Assembly (NCBI GenBank): GCA_949285135.1
Contig: CASDXO010000013.1
Location: forward strand, 62,001 to 126,000
Length of the DNA stretch: 64,000 nucleotides
Source: an uncultured Phascolarctobacterium sp.
GTDB taxonomy: Bacteria; Bacillota; Negativicutes; Acidaminococcales; Acidaminococcaceae
Direction: 5' to 3'
Shown: one piece after another, positions 60,078 to 64,000 of the stretch
Layout of the letters: the number at the start of each line of letters is the position of its first letter
Numbering within the stretch: position 1 is the stretch's first letter
Notes under the pieces: model-generated
The model's database searches: none
What the model saw: the letters and a program-made list of their open reading frames with translations, nothing else
What the model was told of the DNA's origin: nothing
Translations under genes and position numbers: made by a program

Positions 60078-61448
60078 ATGTCAGAATTAAGAGCTGTAAT
60101 TTTAGCTGCCGGTAAGGGTACAAGGATGCGCAGTAAACTGCCTAAAGTTTTACATAAAGTGGGAGGTAAGCCCATGCTGCAGCATGTGTTGGATGCAGCT
60201 GATGCAGCAGGTGCTGCTGAAAAAATTGTTATTGTGGGACACGAAGCAGAACTGGTGGAAACCATGGTTGGCGAGCAGGGCAGGATAGTCCTGCAGGCTG
60301 AGCAGCTGGGTACCGGTCATGCAGTAATGCAGACAAAAGATGTACTGGCAGGCTTTACAGGTACTGCCATGATTTTGTGCGGCGATACGCCGCTTTTGGA
60401 CGGTGCAGAACTGAAAAAATTCTATGAGGCTCATGTACAGTCAGGTGCTGCTGCTACCGTGCTGACTGCTTTCATGGACAATCCCTTTGGCTATGGCCGT
60501 ATAGTGCGCGATGCTGACGGCAATGTGCAGGGCATTGTGGAAGAAAAAGATGCTGATGCGCAGCAGAAGCTGATTAAGGAAATCAATACCGGTATTTACT
60601 GTCTGGAATGTCCGCTGATGTTTGACGTGCTGGCAACGCTGACCTGCGATAATGCGCAGGGTGAATATTATCTTACTGATGTATTGACCAAGCTGAATGC
60701 AGCAGGCAAAAAAGTGGGCGGCGTCGTTACCGAAGACAGCGACATGGTTATGGGGATCAATTCCCGCCGTCAGCTGGCAGAGGCCGAAAGCGTTATGCGC
60801 GTGCGTATTCTGAACAGGCTGATGGATGACGGTGTGACCATCATGGATCCAGCAAGTACCTTTATTGAGGGCAGCGTAAAGATAGGCCGCGATACCATTA
60901 TTTATCCGTTCACCTGGCTGGAAGGCAGTACGGAGATTGGCGAAGATTGCGAAATCGGGCCTAATGTACGTCTGACTAACGTAGAAGTGGGCAATGGTAC
61001 TCATCTGCAGTTTGTTTATGGGCATGACTGCAAAGTATGTGACGAAGTTACCGCAGGTCCTTATGTACATCTGCGTCCGGATACGGTTATCGGCAATAAG
61101 GTGAAGATTGGTAATTTTGTAGAAGTAAAAAATTCCAATATCGGCATCGGAACCAAACTGCCGCATCTTACCTATATTGGCGACAGTGATATTGGCAGCG
61201 GCGTAAATATGGGTTGCGGCTGTATTACTGTTAATTATGACGGCAAGAAAAAGCATCGTACAGTTGTAGAAGATAATGCTTTTGTAGGCTGCAATACCAA
61301 TCTGGTGGCACCGGTAACTGTTAAAGCAGGCAGCTATATTGGCGCCGGTTCTACGATTACCAAAGAGGTGCCGGAAAACAGCCTGGGTATTGCCAGAGCC
61401 AAACAGAAGAATCTTGAAGGCTGGGCTGAGAAGTATCGTAATCAATAA
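60078..61448 (+). CDS. glmU: Bifunctional GlcN-1-P acetyltransferase/GlcNAc-1-P uridylyltransferase
   Basis: A 456-aa protein. The N-terminal pyrophosphorylase has LAAGKGTRMRSKLPKVLHKVGG and ILCGDTPLL. The C-terminal left-handed beta-helix has hexapeptide repeats (GSVKIGRDTIIYPFTWLEG onward) and the acetyltransferase block NYDGKKKHRTVVEDNAFVGCNTNLVAPV. It makes UDP-GlcNAc for peptidoglycan and lipopolysaccharide. It starts four bases after purR. Confidence 0.96.
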   Translation: MSELRAVILAAGKGTRMRSKLPKVLHKVGGKPMLQHVLDAADAAGAAEKIVIVGHEAELVETMVGEQGRIVLQAEQLGTGHAVMQTKDVLAGFTGTAMILCGDTPLLDGAELKKFYEAHVQSGAAATVLTAFMDNPFGYGRIVRDADGNVQGIVEEKDADAQQKLIKEINTGIYCLECPLMFDVLATLTCDNAQGEYYLTDVLTKLNAAGKKVGGVVTEDSDMVMGINSRRQLAEAESVMRVRILNRLMDDGVTIMDPASTFIEGSVKIGRDTIIYPFTWLEGSTEIGEDCEIGPNVRLTNVEVGNGTHLQFVYGHDCKVCDEVTAGPYVHLRPDTVIGNKVKIGNFVEVKNSNIGIGTKLPHLTYIGDSDIGSGVNMGCGCITVNYDGKKKHRTVVEDNAFVGCNTNLVAPVTVKAGSYIGAGSTITKEVPENSLGIARAKQKNLEGWAEKYRNQ

Positions 61449-61475
61449 GCAATTGTAAAAGAGTTTACAAAAAAC

Positions 61476-61504
61476 TTGTTAAAGACTTGCTTTTTGGGTA
61501 TAAT
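61476..61504 (+). promoter_or_regulatory. Promoter of prs
   Basis: TTGTTA (61476-61481), 17-base spacer, perfect TATAAT (61499-61504), 54 bases before the prs ATG. Confidence 0.7.
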
Positions 61505-61557
61505 TAAACAGAGGATTAAATATTGACCAACAAGGTACAATTTGGAGGGATTGGGAC

Positions 61558-62517
61558 ATGTTGTCAGATGAAAATAAGTTTAGAATTTTTGCAGGTAATG
61601 CCAACCCAGATTTAGCACGTGAAATTGCCGCTTATCTTGGTACTACCGTAGGCGATGCCGTTATTAACCGTTTCAATAACGGCGAAGTGCAGGTTATGAT
61701 TAACGAAAGCGTACGCGGCAAAGATATCTTTATCGTGCAGCCTACCTGTGGCCCGATTGTTAATGACAATGTAATGGAACTGCTGATTATGGCAGATGCT
61801 TTCAAACGTGCGTCCGCACAGCATATTACAGCAGTTATACCGTACTATGGCTATGCTCGTCAGGATCGTAAAGCCCGCGGCCGTGAGCCTATTACAGCTA
61901 AACTTATGGCTGATCTGCTGGAAACTGCAGGTATTACTCGTGTAGTTACTATTGACCTGCATGCTGCACAGATTCAGGGCTTCTTCAACATTCCTTTCGA
62001 CCATATGCCTGGCGGTCCGCTTTTGGCTGAATATATTAAGAGCAAGAAGCTGGATGATATGGTTGTTGTATCTCCTGACCTTGGCGGCGTAGGTCGTGCG
62101 CGTGGATTTGCAGAGATGCTGCAGTGCCCGCTGGCAATTATTGATAAACGTCGTCCGGAACCCGGTGTGGCAGAGGTTATGAACCTTATCGGCAACGTAG
62201 AAGGCAAGACTGCCATCATGGTTGATGATATGGTAGATACAGCTGGTTCTCTGACTGAAGGTGCGCGTGCGCTGAAAAAATTGGGCGCTAAAGAAATTTA
62301 TGCCTGCTGCACCCACCCCATTCTGACGGACCCGGCACTGTCCCGTATCGCTCAGTCCGATATTACGGAACTGGTTGTTACCAATACAATTCCGCTGCCG
62401 CCTAACAAGAAACATCCCAAGATTAAAGTGCTGTCTATTGCTCCGATTCTTGCGGAAACTGTTCTGCGTATTTACAATGACTGGTCTGTAAGCCAATTAT
62501 TTGATACCCATAAATAA
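61558..62517 (+). CDS. prs: Ribose-phosphate pyrophosphokinase
   Basis: A 319-aa enzyme: ribose-5-phosphate + ATP to PRPP + AMP. Motifs are FAGNANPDLAREIA, the flexible loop GYARQDRKARGREPITAK, the PP loop VVSPDLGGVGRARGFAE and the PRPP loop IMVDDMVDTAGSL. PRPP is also the effector of PurR encoded just upstream. GGAGGG precedes ATG 61558. A weak hairpin terminator follows. Confidence 0.96.
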   Translation: MLSDENKFRIFAGNANPDLAREIAAYLGTTVGDAVINRFNNGEVQVMINESVRGKDIFIVQPTCGPIVNDNVMELLIMADAFKRASAQHITAVIPYYGYARQDRKARGREPITAKLMADLLETAGITRVVTIDLHAAQIQGFFNIPFDHMPGGPLLAEYIKSKKLDDMVVVSPDLGGVGRARGFAEMLQCPLAIIDKRRPEPGVAEVMNLIGNVEGKTAIMVDDMVDTAGSLTEGARALKKLGAKEIYACCTHPILTDPALSRIAQSDITELVVTNTIPLPPNKKHPKIKVLSIAPILAETVLRIYNDWSVSQLFDTHK

Positions 62518-62523
62518 AATAAC

Positions 62524-62556
62524 AGGGGCTTGCCGTGATGGCAGGCCCTTTTCTTT
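62524..62556 (+). terminator. Intrinsic terminator after prs
   Basis: GGGCTTGCC pairs with GGCAGGCCC around GTGAT, followed by TTTTCTTT. Confidence 0.75.
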
Positions 62557-62568
62557 GGAAAGCAACGG

Positions 62569-63378
62569 TTGCTGAAGATGAGACTTATCTATATTGTTGC
62601 CTGCTGCGGCATTTTTGGAGTACTGGCTTTGTGGCTGGGAAAATTTAATATCATTAAAAGGCGTACGGCGCTGTTGGCGGCAGCAGCCGGAGTGCTGACG
62701 GCCGGAGTACTGACGCTGCTGGCAGTACTGCCGAATAATAATTTTTATGGACAGGTCATTTGCCAGGTTCCAGTTCAGAAAAAACTTATCGCACTGACTT
62801 ATGATGACGGGCCATATCTGCCCTATACGTTGGAGCTGCTGCAGGTGCTGCAGGAAAAGCAGGTTAAAGCCACCTTTTTTATGGTAGGTGATAACGCGTT
62901 TAAAAGGCAGGAGGCAGTAAGGCAGGTAAGCAGGCAGGGACATGAAGTTGCTCTGCATGCAGGCAGTCACCGCGATTTGCTGAAGCTGGACGGAGAGGCG
63001 GTGGCAGCCAATATTGACAGCGGCAAGACTACGCTGGAATGGCTGACTGGCAAAAAAATACAATATATGCGTCCGCCTCATGGATTCCGTGACTGGGCGG
63101 TAATGAAAGATATAAACCAGGCTGGGCTGACGGCTGTAAACTGGAGCGTTATTCCGCGCGACTGGACGAATCCGGGCAGTGATGTGATTGCAGACAGAGT
63201 GTGCAGTAAAGCATTTCCGGGAGCTATTATCCTGTTGCATGATGGTGACAGTCCTAAAAATATCGCTTCCCGACAGCAAACCGTCGAAGCAACTGCTGCT
63301 ATTATTGACCGGCTGCGGGCAGAAGGTTATGAGTTTGTTACAGTCAGTCAGTTGCTGGCTGCAAAGGAGGAAAAATAA
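62569..63378 (+). CDS. Membrane-anchored polysaccharide deacetylase (NodB domain)
   Basis: A 269-aa protein. Two N-terminal hydrophobic helices (to about residue 65) are followed by a NodB/CE4 domain. Motifs: ALTYDDGPYLPYT (catalytic Asp and metal Asp), VALHAGSHRDLL (H-x3-H metal ligands), MRPPHGFRDW and AIILLHDGD (catalytic His). It probably removes N-acetyl groups from peptidoglycan or an envelope glycan. The start is TTG 62569 or ATG 62578; GGAAAG suits the TTG better. It is inserted between prs and pth, where Bacillus has ctc. Confidence 0.85.
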   Translation: MLKMRLIYIVACCGIFGVLALWLGKFNIIKRRTALLAAAAGVLTAGVLTLLAVLPNNNFYGQVICQVPVQKKLIALTYDDGPYLPYTLELLQVLQEKQVKATFFMVGDNAFKRQEAVRQVSRQGHEVALHAGSHRDLLKLDGEAVAANIDSGKTTLEWLTGKKIQYMRPPHGFRDWAVMKDINQAGLTAVNWSVIPRDWTNPGSDVIADRVCSKAFPGAIILLHDGDSPKNIASRQQTVEATAAIIDRLRAEGYEFVTVSQLLAAKEEK

Positions 63379-63383
63379 AATTT

Positions 63384-63959
63384 ATGAAACTGATTGTCGG
63401 CTTAGGCAATGTGGGCAGGGAATATGCCAATACGCGTCATAACATCGGCTTTATGGTTGTAGATGAGCTGGCCAGACGCTGGGGTGTTAGTTTTGACCGT
63501 ACGGATCGTAATGCCATGTATGCGGAATACCGTTTGCCGGAGAAGGTACTGCTGTTAAAGCCTACTACCTATATGAATCTGAGCGGTGTGGCAGTGGGTG
63601 CGTATGCTGATTTTTATAATATTGCGCCGGAAGATATCGCTGTAATCCAGGATGATATGGATATGCCCTGCGGGCAGCTGCGTATTCGCCGTAAAGGCAG
63701 TGCCGGAGGGCATAACGGTATTAAATCTGTGCAGCAGCATCTGGGGACAGGTGAGTTTCCGCGTTTTAAGATTGGCATAGGGCATCCTGAACGCAGCAGT
63801 CAGGCTGTAGTAAATCATGTATTGCATGCTTTCCAGAACGAGGAAAAAGAGCTGATCGAAAAGGCTGTACAGGAAATGGCAGATGCAGTTGAATGCTGGC
63901 TGCGGGAAGATATCGAAGCAGCCATGCAGAAGTATAATAAAAAAGCTGCTAAAAAATAG
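63384..63959 (+). CDS. pth: Peptidyl-tRNA hydrolase
   Basis: A 191-aa enzyme that recycles peptidyl-tRNA. Motifs KLIVGLGNVGREYANTRHNIGFMVVD with the catalytic His, LLKPTTYMNLSGVAV, VIQDDMDMPCGQLRIRRKGSAGGHNGIKSV with the catalytic Asp, and RFKIGIGHPE are complete. It starts five bases after the deacetylase gene. The family's usual GNPG reads GNVG here. Confidence 0.95.
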   Translation: MKLIVGLGNVGREYANTRHNIGFMVVDELARRWGVSFDRTDRNAMYAEYRLPEKVLLLKPTTYMNLSGVAVGAYADFYNIAPEDIAVIQDDMDMPCGQLRIRRKGSAGGHNGIKSVQQHLGTGEFPRFKIGIGHPERSSQAVVNHVLHAFQNEEKELIEKAVQEMADAVECWLREDIEAAMQKYNKKAAKK

Positions 63960-63960
63960 A

Positions 63961-63990
63961 AAAAGCACTTCAGTATGAAGTGCTTTTTTC
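63961..63990 (+). terminator. Intrinsic terminator after pth
   Basis: AAAAGCACTTCA pairs with TGAAGTGCTTTT around GTA, followed by a T-run, directly after the pth stop. Confidence 0.88.
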
Positions 63991-64000
63991 TTGCTCAAAT

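Noticed and set aside
60441-61445. Minus-strand ORF of 334 codons
   Set aside because: Antisense to glmU, a well-supported gene; no independent signals.
61612-62496. Minus-strand ORF of 294 codons
   Set aside because: Antisense to prs; no start signals or domain.
1-64000. CRISPR arrays, insertion sequences, prophage or integrase genes
   Set aside because: No regularly spaced repeats, transposase motifs or attachment-like duplications were seen on reading.

Overview
The window looks like a chromosomal segment of a diderm Firmicute of the class Negativicutes, probably Acidaminococcaceae and Phascolarctobacterium-like. That placement is inferred from gene content and codon flavour, not from a marker search. 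The envelope traits fit a diderm: a His-rich Spy/ZraP-like periplasmic protein, an orphan membrane-fusion lipoprotein and several LytM (M23) proteins. The ispE-purR-glmU-prs-pth order is Firmicute-like. Pyruvate carboxylase, formate-THF ligase, a split Mrp antiporter and a dicarboxylate-type transporter suggest an anaerobic organic-acid fermenter. No insertion sequence, prophage, CRISPR array or rRNA was seen.

Left part (1-27 kb). It holds a partial SpoVB-like flippase and an M23 peptidase, then purC on the opposite strand, an acyltransferase and a LysR regulator. A gene-poor stretch with two tiny ORFs follows; the second is coupled to a DASS/SLC13 carboxylate transporter. Next come tRNA-Gly(CCC), an orphan MFP lipoprotein, a radical SAM protein, an NlpC/P60 hydrolase and an AcoR-type regulator whose GAFTGA loop is degenerate. 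A likely transcription unit M23-trmB-ftsW-pbp supports cell division. fhs-folD-vanZ is a one-carbon unit whose FolD lacks the usual catalytic lysine. An ECF transporter (S-A-A-T), a Spy-like protein divergent from a two-component system, an SDR and murI complete this part.

Middle (28-46 kb). An eleven-gene operon encodes a split-MrpA, Mbh-ordered cation/proton antiporter with three large antiporter-like subunits and no hydrogenase module, preceded by a structured leader. Then come a DMT permease, a LarA-type racemase, an XRE regulator, tRNA-Thr(CGT), an HD protein and a TIGR04076 protein. A preQ1-I riboswitch with its own promoter and terminator controls a radical SAM enzyme and a YhhQ transporter; the best reading is a queuine/queuosine salvage operon. 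A 510-aa protein of unknown function and pyruvate carboxylase lie on the minus strand.

Right part (46-64 kb). FtsH, a TudS-family (DUF523) protein, a fluoride riboswitch with crcB, a DMT permease overlapping crcB tail to tail, an unusually long SbcC with SbcD, and a YitT protein are followed by ispE-gntR-NTase-purR-glmU, then prs, a polysaccharide deacetylase and pth. A perfect GTATAC-centred palindrome covers the -10 box of the ispE-gntR operon. Two more TGTATACA boxes lie upstream of the pyc promoter, suggesting a small FadR-type regulon that links pyruvate carboxylation to this operon.
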